A stretch of DNA of 64,000 nucleotides from Bradyrhizobium niftali (GCF_004571025.1 NZ_SPQT01000010.1:124001-188000); one strand, 5' to 3'; shown: positions 1-8,168, counted from the stretch's first letter. Translations and numbers: made by a program. The notes: generated by a model from the sequence alone, not told the origin.

Positions 1-351
1 CGGCTCGCAAGCGATGGTCGGCTTGTTGCGGCCCTGCTTCTGGTTCTGGTTCTGGAGCGCCGCGGGCGGCTTGGCGTTGCCGGTCTCGATCACCGCGGGG
101 ACCCGCAGCAGCACCGAGGTATCGGCAAGGTCGTTCAGCCGCATCGACACGGTGCGGGTGGAAACCACTCCCGGCTTGATCTCGGCGAGCCGGTCGGCCT
201 TACCGGCCCGGTTGACGTCGTGGCCGGGCTTGTCGGCGACCGCCTGCCAGCGGTCGGCCAGATCATGGCCGGAGGCCAGTTGTACCTGCACCGCGCCGAG
301 CGTTGCGACAATCGCGACGGCGCCCAAAAATACCTTTTGAATCTGTGACAT
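1..351 (-). CDS. Exported hypothetical protein, C-terminus cut by window edge
   Basis: Reading the minus strand from the ATG at 351 gives an open frame that runs off the left edge (117 codons seen). The N-terminus is MSQIQKVFLGAVAIVATLG, a short charged start followed by a hydrophobic stretch of about 17 residues, which looks like a signal peptide or membrane anchor. The rest is polar, with a Q/N-rich run (residues about 101-110) near the edge. The leader holds AGGGA about nine bases before the ATG. I do not recognise a domain. The opposite-strand frame is a shadow. Confidence is moderate because the 3' half is not visible. Confidence 0.6.
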   Translation of the reverse strand, partial: MSQIQKVFLGAVAIVATLGAVQVQLASGHDLADRWQAVADKPGHDVNRAGKADRLAEIKPGVVSTRTVSMRLNDLADTSVLLRVPAVIETGNAKPPAALQNQNQKQGRNKPTIACEP

Positions 352-552
352 GGCTGTCGATCCCTCGCCCCATGGCGATCGCGGGAACAACGCGGCCGGA
401 GGAGCGGGGGTTCTCGGCAGAAACGATCACTTAACCGTGTGCAAAAAAGTCGCGCCCCGAAAAATATTTCCGGAGCCCTGGAACGACTTTCGCGGCTGGG
501 AGTCATCTCAGCAGCCGGCTATTCCCCCCTGCCCCATAAGCCGGCGACGTAG

Positions 553-581
553 GGCGCGACTGTGGTGATGCCAGTCGCGCC
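553..581. other. Intergenic hairpin
   Basis: Perfect 10-bp arms GGCGCGACTG and CAGTCGCGCC with a 9-base loop, lying just beyond the 3' end of the SnoaL-like gene. On the plus strand it is followed by TTACTTTTG; on the minus strand, the direction of the flanking genes, there is no T-run. It may stabilise the 3' end of the upstream mRNA rather than act as a classical terminator. Confidence 0.5.
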
Positions 582-598
582 TTACTTTTGTCTGGGGT

Positions 599-1198
599 TC
601 ACTTCGCCTTCCCAGCCAGCCACGCCCGCCCCTCGCCATAGAGCTTCTCGACCTCGGCGCCGGTCAGGCCCGGCATGTCGCGCTTGACCTTGTAGCCGAT
701 CAGCTCCTGCATGTAGGCGAGATGGCGGTAGCCTTCGGGCAACGCGGCGAGCGCTGTCTGGTCGAGGCGGAGCGTCGCAGCGGGATCGACCGGGTCGATC
801 CGGTCCTTCTCGTAGATCGGCTGGCGGCGGACGATGCCCCATTTGTCCTGCCGCTTCTCCAGGAAATCGTAGAAGCGCCCGGTGCAGACGACGTCGCAGA
901 GCACATCGTGCACGAGCGCCCGCTGCGAGATCGTCATCTTGGTCTGCGCAATGGCGCGCTCGCCGGACAAATCGATGCTGGTGCCGCCGAGGAAATGCAG
1001 GATGCGGACACCCTTGGCAAAGCCCTCCTGGCTGACGCGGATGAAGTCCCGCGCCGGTCCCTGAAACCAGGTGGCGGACATCCAGCCTTCCTCGTGCCAG
1101 ACGGTCACAAAGCGCTCCCAGTCGCCGGCATCGCGCCACACCGCCCAGTTCTCGACGAGATCGCGGATGGCGAGACGATCGAGCAGCGCTTGGTCCAT
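599..1198 (-). CDS. SnoaL/NTF2-like domain protein
   Basis: A 199-residue protein of the NTF2-like (SnoaL_4) superfamily: the opening helix MDQALLDRLAIRDLVENWA is followed by the W-R-D-A-G-D-W segment typical of the cone-shaped fold used by scytalone dehydratase, ring-hydroxylating dioxygenase beta subunits and many unassigned proteins. The start was set at the ATG at 1198 because GGAG lies eight bases upstream; a GTG six bases earlier would leave almost no spacing. No catalytic Asp/His pair can be assigned confidently, and the neighbours (hypothetical protein and phyR) do not suggest a pathway. Function unknown. Confidence 0.75.
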   Translation of the reverse strand: MDQALLDRLAIRDLVENWAVWRDAGDWERFVTVWHEEGWMSATWFQGPARDFIRVSQEGFAKGVRILHFLGGTSIDLSGERAIAQTKMTISQRALVHDVLCDVVCTGRFYDFLEKRQDKWGIVRRQPIYEKDRIDPVDPAATLRLDQTALAALPEGYRHLAYMQELIGYKVKRDMPGLTGAEVEKLYGEGRAWLAGKAK

Positions 1199-1314
1199 GG
1201 GCACATCTCCGGTTGCGGGCCGCAGCGGGGGCCGCCGCAGAGGTATGAGCGGCGAAATCGACGGCCGTCAAGCGCGGGAAGGCGCCCCAGGAAATCGCGG
1301 CAAGAAATCGCTGT

Positions 1315-1349
1315 AAGAAAAATCCGGCGCACCTTGCGGTACGCCGGAT
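1315..1349 (-). terminator. Rho-independent terminator of phyR
   Basis: On the minus strand ATCCGGCG pairs with CGCCGGAT across a 12-base loop and is followed directly by TTTTTCTT. It lies about 40 bases past the phyR stop codon, so it should end the phyR transcript before the SnoaL-like gene. Confidence 0.7.
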
Positions 1350-1389
1350 CGGATCATCGTCAACCAATCTCAGGCCGCAGCCACCCTGA

Positions 1390-2196
1390 TTACGCCGCCG
1401 GCGCCTTCGGGGCGCGGTTGCGCGAGTTGCGCTGGAAGAACAGCGCCTGGCTCGCCACCGCCGACACCATCGCCGGCTGGAACGGCTTCGAGATCAGGAA
1501 CGCCGGCTCGGGGCGCTCGCCGGTGAGGAAGCGCTCCGGATAGGCCGTGATGAACACCACCGGCACCTCGAAGGTGCGCAGCAATTCGTTGACCGCATCG
1601 AGACCCGACGATCCGTCGGCGAGCTGGATGTCGGCGAGGATCAGGCCGGGCCGCCTGTTCTTGGCCAGCGCCACAGCATCGGCATGGGTGCGCGCGACGC
1701 CGACGACGTTGTGGCCGAGATTCTTCACCAGGCTCTCGAGATCCATGGCGATGAAGGTCTCGTCCTCGATGATCAGCACTTCGGTGGCGATCTCCGCCGC
1801 CATCTCGCGTCCCGCGGCGTCCGCGAGCCGCCGCGTCTCGGCGACATCGGTGCCGAGGATGTAGCCGACCTCCTCTTCCGAGAATCCCTCGAGCGAAAGC
1901 AGCAGGAAGGCTTGCCGCGGCAGCGGCGTGATGTTCGACAGCCGCCGCTCCGGCGGCATCGGCAGGGTCGTCACCTCGGCGTCGTCGTTGACGGAGACGG
2001 AATTCCATATCTGGGTGAACAGCCGGAACAGGCCGGCCCGTGGCCCATGGCTCTCGTCGAGCACGGCGGGATCCCCGAGCATGGCTTCCAACATGGCTGC
2101 GACATAGGCGTCGCCGGAAGCCTGGCTGCCCGTCAGGGCGCGTGCATACCGGCGCAACAACGGCAAGTGTTCAGCGACAAGCTGTGAACGGGACAT
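1390..2196 (-). CDS. phyR: General stress response regulator PhyR (sigma-like domain plus receiver)
   Basis: 268 residues. The N-terminal half (about 1-130) resembles an ECF sigma factor (regions 2 and 4: LPRQAFLLLSLEGFSEEEVG) but acts as a decoy; the C-terminal half (about 140-260) is a response-regulator receiver starting VLIIEDE, with the likely phospho-acceptor Asp189 in ILADIQL and the conserved Lys in ISKPF. In alphaproteobacteria phosphorylated PhyR binds NepR and frees the sigma factor EcfG. Its position divergent from nepR-ecfG is the classical arrangement. I chose the ATG at 2196, which has GGAG five bases upstream, over an ATG 15 bases earlier with a poor leader. No PhyK-type histidine kinase is visible in the window. 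Confidence 0.96.
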   Translation of the reverse strand: MSRSQLVAEHLPLLRRYARALTGSQASGDAYVAAMLEAMLGDPAVLDESHGPRAGLFRLFTQIWNSVSVNDDAEVTTLPMPPERRLSNITPLPRQAFLLLSLEGFSEEEVGYILGTDVAETRRLADAAGREMAAEIATEVLIIEDETFIAMDLESLVKNLGHNVVGVARTHADAVALAKNRRPGLILADIQLADGSSGLDAVNELLRTFEVPVVFITAYPERFLTGERPEPAFLISKPFQPAMVSAVASQALFFQRNSRNRAPKAPAA

Positions 2197-2280
2197 CCCC
2201 ACTCCATTCATCTTCGGACCGACCTTAGAAGACTTAGAGAGATCACGAGGGGAGGCCCGGGTTCCCCTGCTCGGGCTGAC

Positions 2281-2305
2281 TACGCCTCAGCGCAAGAAAA
2301 GTTCC
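2281..2305 (-). promoter_or_regulatory. Candidate EcfG-dependent promoter of phyR
   Basis: Minus strand GGAAC (2305-2301), a 16-base spacer, then CGTA (2284-2281). The known alphaproteobacterial general-stress consensus is GGAAC-N16/17-CGTT, so this differs by one base. It would start transcription about 75 bases upstream of phyR and give positive feedback on the stress module. The GGAAC also forms an inverted repeat with a plus-strand GGAAC at 2315-2319. Confidence 0.65.
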
Positions 2306-2421
2306 GTAGCTGGCGGAACTTTTTCTCGAACCTGGAATTGAGCCTATCCAGGGAACGGCTCCCGGTTGAGAAAACTTCTCGAATTTACAGTCACTTAACT
2401 CGGGGAAACGTGGAACAGGTC

Positions 2422-2655
2422 ATGAAAGATCTCAAGTCTCAAGCCAGCAAAAGCACGACCCCCGGCAAGGGAGGGCTCACTCCGGAGATCCAATCCCGGA
2501 TCGGGCATCAGCTCCGCGCCATGTACGACGACGTCGTCCGGCAGGGGGTTCCGGATCGGTTCGCGGAACTGATCAAGAAGCTTGATGCGCCGGGAGCGAC
2601 ACCCCACGTGGAAAATGAGGGCGGATCCAACGACAACAACAATGGGAGGGATTAA
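2422..2655 (+). CDS. nepR: Anti-sigma factor NepR
   Basis: About 77 residues, MKDLKSQASKS to the stop that overlaps ecfG. The core GLTPEIQSRIGHQLRAMYDD followed by VVRQGVPDRFAELIKKLD is the NepR helix-pair that clamps the sigma factor and, on stress, PhyR. The tail is Asn/Gly-rich and disordered. The start is uncertain: ATG at 2422 is chosen; a GTG at 2410 with GGGGA upstream would add four residues. A longer in-frame extension to 2338 lacks family resemblance and lies in the promoter region. The TAATG junction with ecfG implies translational coupling, keeping anti-sigma and sigma stoichiometric. Confidence 0.92.
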   Translation: MKDLKSQASKSTTPGKGGLTPEIQSRIGHQLRAMYDDVVRQGVPDRFAELIKKLDAPGATPHVENEGGSNDNNNGRD

Positions 2656-3203
2656 TGCCTCTCACGGACTCCCTGCGTAACGACATCCTCGCGGCCGTGC
2701 CAAGTCTGCGCGCGTTCGCGATCTCGCTCAGCGGCAACGCCGACCGCGCCGACGATCTGGTGCAGGAAACGCTGTTGCGTGCGCTGGCCAACATCGACTC
2801 ATTCCAGCCCGGCTCCAACCTGCCGGCCTGGCTGTTCACGATCCTGCGCAACCTGTTCCGCTCCGACTATCGCAAGCGGCGGCGCGAGGTCGAGGACGCC
2901 GAGGGCAATTATGCGAAGACGCTGAAGACACAGCCCTCGCAGAACGCGCATCTCGAGTTCGAGGAGTTTCGCACCGCGCTCGAAAAGCTCCCGCAGGACC
3001 AGCGCGAAGCGCTGATCCTGGTCGGCGCCTCCGGCTTCTCCTATGAGGACGCAGCGTCGATCTGCGGCTGTGCGGTCGGCACGATCAAGAGCCGGGTCAA
3101 CCGTGCACGATCGAAACTCGCCGCGCTGCTCTATGTCGACGGCGCCGAGGATTTCGGGCCCGACGAGACCGTGCGCGCCGTGATCGGCGGCAGCGGCGGA
3201 TAA
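2655..3203 (+). CDS. ecfG: ECF sigma factor EcfG, general stress response
   Basis: 182 residues, an ECF15-type sigma factor. Region 2 (about 15-85) holds ADDLVQETLLRALANIDSF and the WLFTILRN segment; region 4 (about 110-165) holds LPQDQREALILVGASGFSYE and the recognition helix GCAVGTIKSRVNRARSKL. It directs RNA polymerase to GGAAC-N16/17-CGTT promoters for stress, desiccation and stationary-phase genes. NepR holds it inactive; PhyR releases it. It is the last gene of the nepR-ecfG operon, followed 33 bases later by a strong hairpin. Confidence 0.96.
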   Translation: MPLTDSLRNDILAAVPSLRAFAISLSGNADRADDLVQETLLRALANIDSFQPGSNLPAWLFTILRNLFRSDYRKRRREVEDAEGNYAKTLKTQPSQNAHLEFEEFRTALEKLPQDQREALILVGASGFSYEDAASICGCAVGTIKSRVNRARSKLAALLYVDGAEDFGPDETVRAVIGGSGG

Positions 3204-3235
3204 CGGCAGGCCGTCATCGGACTGAGGCGACAAAT

Positions 3236-3267
3236 GGAAAGGCGGCCGTTCACGCGGCCGCCTTTCC
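3236..3267 (+). terminator. Hairpin after ecfG, probable bidirectional terminator
   Basis: Perfect 13-bp arms GGAAAGGCGGCCG and CGGCCGCCTTTCC around a six-base loop. It sits between the convergent ecfG and nitroreductase genes. There is no clean T-run outside the stem, so termination efficiency is inferred from stem strength and position only. Confidence 0.6.
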
Positions 3268-3299
3268 GTGCGTCTGATGGCGCTGCTTGAGCCGCTAGA

Positions 3300-4001
3300 T
3301 CACTCGTCCGCGAAGGTCACGGTCTCGGCGACGCTCGCCCGCGAGGTGCGGTAGCTGTTGACCTTGTGGGCGTGGTCGGCATAGCCGAACGAGATGCCGC
3401 AAACGACGCGGCGGTCATCGGGCAGATTGAAGTGACGGCGGATCAGGCCGGAGTGCCGCGCCAGCGCCGCCTGCGGAATGGTGCCGAGCCCGAGCGCCTG
3501 GGCGGCCAGCATGAAATTGGAGACATAGGCGCCGCAATCGATCGCGCCGTAGATGCCGAGCGGTTCGTTGGTGTGGATGACAGCGACATGCGGCGCGCCG
3601 AAGAAATTGTAGTTCTCCAGCGCCTGCTTGGCGTAGCCGCTTCTGTCGCCGCGGGGGATCCCGAGCGTGTTGTAGAGCTGAAACCCGCTTTCGCGGCGGC
3701 GATCGAGATAGACGCCGACATATTCGCGCGGCGGGATGAAATCGTAATCGTCGCCGAGTCCGCCGGAGGCTTCCTTGTAGATCAGCTGGCGAAAGCGCTC
3801 CTTGGCCTCGCCGCTGGCGATGATGACCTGCCAGGGCTGGCTATTACACCAGGACGCGGTGCGCTGCGCGGTCTTCAGCACATGCTCGATGGTGGCGCGA
3901 TCGACCTCCCTGGGCAGGAAGGCGCGCACCGAGTAGCGCTCGCTGAGGAGCTCTTCGAGCACGCCGATGCGGTCTTGGGTTTGGCTCACTTTTGCATCCA
4001 T
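3300..4001 (-). CDS. Nitroreductase-family FMN oxidoreductase
   Basis: 233 residues. The N-terminal LLSERYSVRAFLPREV contains the family's R-Y/R-S-x-R FMN-phosphate contact, ASWCNSQPWQVIIASG is the flavin and substrate loop, and the C-terminal VVCGISFGYADH is the typical closing strand. Members reduce nitroaromatics, quinones or flavins with NAD(P)H, or have specialised dehydrogenase roles; substrate cannot be told. Cytoplasmic, probably a homodimer. The leader before the ATG at 4001 is weak (GCGAG). It stands alone, facing ecfG across a hairpin and followed upstream by an intergenic palindrome. Confidence 0.88.
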   Translation of the reverse strand: MDAKVSQTQDRIGVLEELLSERYSVRAFLPREVDRATIEHVLKTAQRTASWCNSQPWQVIIASGEAKERFRQLIYKEASGGLGDDYDFIPPREYVGVYLDRRRESGFQLYNTLGIPRGDRSGYAKQALENYNFFGAPHVAVIHTNEPLGIYGAIDCGAYVSNFMLAAQALGLGTIPQAALARHSGLIRRHFNLPDDRRVVCGISFGYADHAHKVNSYRTSRASVAETVTFADE

Positions 4002-4024
4002 GTTTAGCTCGCGCTCTTTGCTTC

Positions 4025-4112
4025 GTAGGGTGGGTTAGCCGAAGGCGTAACCCACCTCTTCTGTCTCCACGGAAATTAAAGAGGTGGGTTACGCTTCGCT
4101 AACCCACCCTAC
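4025..4112. repeat. Four-fold palindromic intergenic repeat, family R1 (copy 1)
   Basis: Begins GTAGGGTGGGTTAGC and ends with its reverse complement GCTAACCCACCCTAC. Each half is also a hairpin (TGGGTTA paired with GTAACCCA around GCCGAAGGC), so the 88-bp unit can fold as one long stem or as a pair of hairpins. A second copy lies at 15643-15731. It sits in the intergenic gap upstream of the nitroreductase. Confidence 0.85.
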
Positions 4113-4121
4113 AATCTGAGA

Positions 4122-5366
4122 TCAGCGCCCCTTGGTCGGGATCTTGTTATACGGCACGTCCTTGTCGACGCGGATGTCGCCCGGCAGGCCCAGCACGCGC
4201 TCCGCGATGATGTTGCGCAGGATCTCGTCGGTGCCGCCGGCGATGCGCATCGAGGGCGAGGACAGCAGCATCTGCTGGAACTGGCCCTGCACCGTCTCCT
4301 CGTCGCTGCCGGTGAGAACGCCGGCCGCGCCCTGGAGGTCCATGGCGTAGCTCGCGATGTCCTGGAGCATCATGCCCGAGACCAGCTTGCCGATCGAGTT
4401 CTCCGGGCCCGGCCGCTCGCCTTTCGACAGCGCCGAGATCGCGCGGTAGCTGGTATATTTCAGCCCGCTCGACTTCACCGCCCAGCTCGCAAGCTTGGAG
4501 CGCACCGCGGGATCGTCGATGGCGAGCCCGTCCTCGAGCGTCAGATTGGAGCAGAACTCGAACATTTCAGGGACGCCGGTCGCAAGCCGCGAACCGATCG
4601 ACATCCGCTCGTTCATCAGTGTCGTCAGCGAGACGCTCCAGCCCTCGCCGACGGCGCCGAGGCGCTGGCTGTCCGGGATCACCACGTCGGTGAAATAGAC
4701 CTCGTTGAACTCCTGCATGCCGTTGGCCTGCTTGATCGGCCGCACCTCGACGCCCGGGCTCTTCATGTCCAGGAAGAACATGGTGAGGCCCTTGTGCTTG
4801 GGCACGTTCGGATCGGTGCGCGCGATCAGAAGGCCGAAGTCGGAATAATGCGCGCCCGAGGTCCAGATCTTCTGGCCGTTGACGACCCAATTGTCGCCCT
4901 TCTTCTCCGCGCGCGTGCGCAAGCCCGCGACATCAGAGCCGGCCGAGGGTTCGGAGAACAGCTGGCACCAGATCTCCTCGCCCGAAGCGAGCTTCGGCAA
5001 GTACCGGCGCTTGGCGTCCTCGCTGCCGAAGGCCATCACGGTCGGGCCGCACATGCCTTCGCCGATCTGGAACGGCTGCGTCAGCTTGCCGTAGACGCCC
5101 TCCTCCTGCTGCCAGATCACGCGCTCGATCGGCGTGGCGCCGCGGCCGCCATATTCCTTCGGCCAGTGCAGGCAGGCCCAGCCGCCCTCCGCCTTCTTCT
5201 TCTGCCAGGCCTTGCCGACATCGACGATGTCGTGCTGGGCGAGCCGGATGCGGCCGAGCGAGGATTTGGACAGCTCCGCTAAAAACTCCTTCGGCGCGTT
5301 GGCCTCGACCCATTTGCGCGCGGTCTCGCGGAATGCGGCTTCCTGCGGGGTGTCGTCGAAGTTCAT
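4122..5366 (-). CDS. Acyl-CoA dehydrogenase, large type (copy A)
   Basis: 414 residues from ATG at 5366, which has GGAG nine bases upstream. Opens MNFDDTPQEAAFRETARKW; the FAD/substrate region is WCQLFSEPSAGSDVAGLRTR and the C-terminal signature is GGTDEILRNIIAERVLGLPG. It should introduce an alpha,beta double bond into an acyl-CoA, passing electrons to ETF. It is visibly a tandem duplicate of the next gene upstream (same start, same motifs throughout). It is the last gene of a minus-strand cluster with ligase, crotonase and SDR genes, so the substrate is probably a CoA-activated side-chain acid. An in-frame upstream extension lacks similarity and is rejected. Confidence 0.93.
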   Translation of the reverse strand: MNFDDTPQEAAFRETARKWVEANAPKEFLAELSKSSLGRIRLAQHDIVDVGKAWQKKKAEGGWACLHWPKEYGGRGATPIERVIWQQEEGVYGKLTQPFQIGEGMCGPTVMAFGSEDAKRRYLPKLASGEEIWCQLFSEPSAGSDVAGLRTRAEKKGDNWVVNGQKIWTSGAHYSDFGLLIARTDPNVPKHKGLTMFFLDMKSPGVEVRPIKQANGMQEFNEVYFTDVVIPDSQRLGAVGEGWSVSLTTLMNERMSIGSRLATGVPEMFEFCSNLTLEDGLAIDDPAVRSKLASWAVKSSGLKYTSYRAISALSKGERPGPENSIGKLVSGMMLQDIASYAMDLQGAAGVLTGSDEETVQGQFQQMLLSSPSMRIAGGTDEILRNIIAERVLGLPGDIRVDKDVPYNKIPTKGR

Positions 5367-5385
5367 TTTCGAGCTCTCCTCTCTC

Positions 5386-5505
5386 GTGCCCCGGCTCTGC
5401 AGCGCAGCGCCTAAGCGGTGCGCTGCAGAGCCGGGGCCCATTGTGGCTTTCTGGGTCCCGGCTCTGCGAAGCAGCGCGGCGCGCTGCATCGCGTCCGGGA
5501 CACGA
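5386..5505. repeat. Palindromic intergenic repeat, family R2 (copy 1)
   Basis: Two nested hairpins fill the gap between the tandem acyl-CoA dehydrogenases: GCCCCGGCTCTGCAGCGCA pairs with TGCGCTGCAGAGCCGGGGC, and GGTCCCGGCTCTGCG pairs loosely with CGCGTCCGGGACAC. The same type occurs in the next gap upstream (6773-6879) and at 50046-50177. Confidence 0.75.
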
Positions 5506-6753
5506 TCAGTTTCTTCCCTTCGTCGGGATCTTGTTGAACGGCACGTCCTTGTCGACGCGGATGTCGCCGGGCAGGCCCAGCACCCGCTCGGCGATGATGT
5601 TGCGCATGATCTCGTCGGTGCCGCCTTCGACACGGGTGCCCGGCGCACGCAGCAGCATGGCCTGGAAACGGCCGGCGACTTCGGCATCCTCGGGGCCGCT
5701 GATGACACCGCTCGCGCCCTGCAAGTCCAGCGCATAGGTCGCAACGTCCTGGATCATCGACCCCGCAACGAGCTTGCCGATGGAGTTCTCCGGCCCCGGC
5801 CGCTCGCCCTTCGACAGTGCCGAGATCGCGCGCATGCTGGTGTAGCGCAGGCCGCTCGCCTTCACCGCCCAGTTCGCCAGCTTCGAGCGCACCGCCCGAT
5901 CCTCGATCGCCGGACCGTCCTCCAACATCAGGCTGGAGCAATAGTCGAACAGTTCGGGGAAACCGGTCGAGACGCCCGCGCCGATCGACATGCGCTCGTT
6001 CATCAGCGTGGTCAGCGAGACGTTCCAGCCGTCACCGACCTCGCCGAGACGCTGATGGTCGGGGATACGCACGTTGGTGAAATAGACCTCGTTGAAATCG
6101 GAGGCGCCGCTCGCCTGCTTGATCGGCCGCACCTCGACCCCCTCGCTCTTCATGTCCAGGAAGAACATGGTGAGGCCCTTATGCTTGGGCACGGTTGGAT
6201 CGGTGCGGGTGAGCAGGATGCCGTAATCGGAATAATGCGCGCCCGATGTCCAGATCTTCTGGCCGTTGATGACCCATTCATCGCCGTCCTTCTCCGCCCG
6301 CGTGCGCAAGCCCGCAACGTCGGAGCCGCCGGCCGGCTCGGAGAACAGCTGGCACCAGACCTTTTCGCCTGATGCGAGCGGCGGCAGATAGGTGCGCTTA
6401 TGCTCCTCCCGCGCGAACGCCATCACGGTCGGCCCGCACATGCCGTGGCCGATGATGAACATATGGGAGAGTTTGCCGAACGGCCCCTCTTCCTGCTGCC
6501 AGATCACGCGCTCGATCGGCGACGATCCACGGCCGCCATATTCCTTCGGCCAGTGCAGGCAGGCCCAGCCGGCATCGGCCTTCTTCTTCTGCCAGGCCTT
6601 TGCGACCTCGAGAATGTCAGCGTTCTTGAGCTGGGTGCGGCCGAGCGAGGATTTGCGCAGCTCGTCCTCGTACTGCCTGGGCGCGTTCGCTGCGATCCAG
6701 GCGCGTGCGGTGGCGCGGAATTCGGCTTCTTGCGGGGTGTCGTCGAAGTTCAT
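5506..6753 (-). CDS. Acyl-CoA dehydrogenase, large type (copy B)
   Basis: 415 residues, opening MNFDDTPQEAEFRATARAW and ending in PFNKIPTKGRN. Motifs: WCQLFSEPAGGSDVAGLRTR, INGQKIWTSGAHYSDYG, and the C-terminal GGTDEIMRNIIAERVLGLPG. Same enzyme type as copy A, including shared inserts, so the two arose by tandem duplication and may have diverged in chain or ring preference or form a heteromer. Leader GAGAG is modest. Flanked on both sides by family R2 repeats, which may process or stabilise the polycistronic mRNA. Confidence 0.93.
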   Translation of the reverse strand: MNFDDTPQEAEFRATARAWIAANAPRQYEDELRKSSLGRTQLKNADILEVAKAWQKKKADAGWACLHWPKEYGGRGSSPIERVIWQQEEGPFGKLSHMFIIGHGMCGPTVMAFAREEHKRTYLPPLASGEKVWCQLFSEPAGGSDVAGLRTRAEKDGDEWVINGQKIWTSGAHYSDYGILLTRTDPTVPKHKGLTMFFLDMKSEGVEVRPIKQASGASDFNEVYFTNVRIPDHQRLGEVGDGWNVSLTTLMNERMSIGAGVSTGFPELFDYCSSLMLEDGPAIEDRAVRSKLANWAVKASGLRYTSMRAISALSKGERPGPENSIGKLVAGSMIQDVATYALDLQGASGVISGPEDAEVAGRFQAMLLRAPGTRVEGGTDEIMRNIIAERVLGLPGDIRVDKDVPFNKIPTKGRN

Positions 6754-6772
6754 GGTCTTGTCTCTCGGTTCG

Positions 6773-6879
6773 TTCCCCGGACGCTGCGCAGCACGAAGTG
6801 ATGCGCTGCAGATCCGGGGTCCATTGCGGCCCCTGGGTCCCGGCTCTGCGGCGCTTCGCGCCGCGTCCGGGACACGATC
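6773..6879. repeat. Palindromic intergenic repeat, family R2 (copy 2)
   Basis: Contains CCCCGGACGCTGCGCAGCAC facing GTGATGCGCTGCAGATCCGG, then GGTCCCGGCTCTGCGGCGC facing GCGCCGCGTCCGGGACAC. Same composition and layout as the repeat 1.3 kb away, in the equivalent position between acyl-CoA dehydrogenase genes. Confidence 0.75.
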
Positions 6880-6883
6880 AACA

Positions 6884-8011
6884 TCAAGCCGCGTTCTTCT
6901 TCCGCATGCGGTCGATCAGCTGATCTTCCCAATAGGACAGGCTGCCGAGGGCCAGCGCCATCGCATTCGCCCGGCGGTAGTACATGTGACAGTCGAACTC
7001 CCAGGTGAAACCCATGCCGCCGTGCACCTGGATGTTGTTCTTGGCGCAGTGCTGGAACGCCTGCGTCGCGCTGATGCGCGCGGCGGCGGCGGCTTCCGGC
7101 AATTCGGATGCGTTGGTCGAAAGCGCCCAGGCGCCGTAATAGCTGTTGGAGCGCGCCAGCGTCGCCGACACGTACATGTCGGCCAGCATGTGCTTCACCG
7201 CCTGGAACGAGCCGATCTGGCGGCCGAAGGCGATGCGGTCGAGCGCGTAATCGCGGCCCATCTCCAGCGCGCGGTCGGAGCCGCCAACCTGCTCGAAGGC
7301 GCACAGCACCGCGGCGCGGTCGAGCACCTGGGTGAGGATGCTCCAGCCCTCGCCGGCCGCGCCCAGCGGCTCGGCCTTGCAGTCCTTGAAAGTGATCTCC
7401 GCCTGGCCACGCGTAGGATCAAGGTTGGTCAGGCTTTTCACCTCGACGCCGCCGCCCTTGAGATCGACCAGGAACAGCGAGATGTCGCTCTCACGCCCGC
7501 TCGACCCCGTGCGCGCTGCAACGACGGCGAAGTCGGCGATCGCGCCATCGGCCACGGGCTTCTTGACGCCATTGAGCGCGCCATTCGCAGCAGTCAGCTT
7601 GATGGACTTCGGCGACGGATTGCCCTTGCCCTCGAACAACGCCAGCGTCCCGATCGCCTCGCCCGAGGCAATCGCCGGCAGCCACTTCTTCTTCTGCGCG
7701 TCGCTGCCGGCGATCAGCAGCGCTTCCGCGGCAAGATAAACGGTCGAGGAGAACGGCACCGGCGCATTGGCCCGGCCCATCTCTTCCGCGATCACGCAAA
7801 GCTCGAGATGGCCGGCGCCCGCGCCGCCGAATTCTTCGGGGATTGCGACGCCGAGGAAGCCCATCTCGGCGAGGCCCTTCCAGAGTTCCTTGTCGTAGGG
7901 TGCCTTGCCGTCGAGCACGACGCGCACCGCCTTGGGCGAGCATTTTTCGGTGAGGAATTTGCGCGCCTGGTCGCGGAGCTGCTTCTGGTCGTCGGAGAAG
8001 TCGAAGTTCAT
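6884..8011 (-). CDS. Acyl-CoA dehydrogenase, small type
   Basis: 375 residues, opening MNFDFSDDQKQLRDQARKFL, with EEFGGAGAGHLELCVIAEEM in the N-terminal helical domain and QVHGGMGFTWEFDCHMYYRR in the C-terminal domain. It is shorter and more divergent than the two downstream dehydrogenases. In many bacteria a small and a large dehydrogenase act as a heteromeric pair (for example pimC/pimD or the steroid ACADs), and that pairing is plausible here. It lies downstream of the CoA ligase, separated by an R3 repeat. Confidence 0.92.
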   Translation of the reverse strand: MNFDFSDDQKQLRDQARKFLTEKCSPKAVRVVLDGKAPYDKELWKGLAEMGFLGVAIPEEFGGAGAGHLELCVIAEEMGRANAPVPFSSTVYLAAEALLIAGSDAQKKKWLPAIASGEAIGTLALFEGKGNPSPKSIKLTAANGALNGVKKPVADGAIADFAVVAARTGSSGRESDISLFLVDLKGGGVEVKSLTNLDPTRGQAEITFKDCKAEPLGAAGEGWSILTQVLDRAAVLCAFEQVGGSDRALEMGRDYALDRIAFGRQIGSFQAVKHMLADMYVSATLARSNSYYGAWALSTNASELPEAAAAARISATQAFQHCAKNNIQVHGGMGFTWEFDCHMYYRRANAMALALGSLSYWEDQLIDRMRKKNAA

Positions 8012-8052
8012 GGCGGGCTACCCTTGTTTATTCGTCTTCATTTGTTGATGCC

Positions 8053-8148
8053 GTCATTCCGGGGGCGCAGAGCGCGAGCCCGGAATCCATAACCACGAGC
8101 CGGGGTTATGGATTCCGGGCCTGCGCCTTCGGCGCATCCCGGAATGAC
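8053..8148. repeat. Palindromic intergenic repeat, family R3 (copy 1)
   Basis: Begins GTCATTCCGGG and ends CCCGGAATGAC; inner arms GCCCGGAATCCATAACC and GGTTATGGATTCCGGGC are exact reverse complements. A long double hairpin fills the gap between ligase and dehydrogenase genes. Confidence 0.8.
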
Positions 8149-8168
8149 GAGGTGAGAGAGTTGCGCAC

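Noticed and set aside
582-1367. Alternative minus-strand frame of 261 codons over the SnoaL-like gene
   Set aside because: Arg-rich, no domain similarity, and it overlaps the better-supported frame.
2301-2377. EcfG promoter for nepR-ecfG
   Set aside because: GGAAC occurs at 2315 and 2352 on the plus strand but no CGTT-like -10 lies 16-17 bases downstream of either.
2338-2421. NepR starting at 2338
   Set aside because: The added residues do not resemble NepR and the region holds promoter-like elements; ATG 2422 (or GTG 2410) fits family length.
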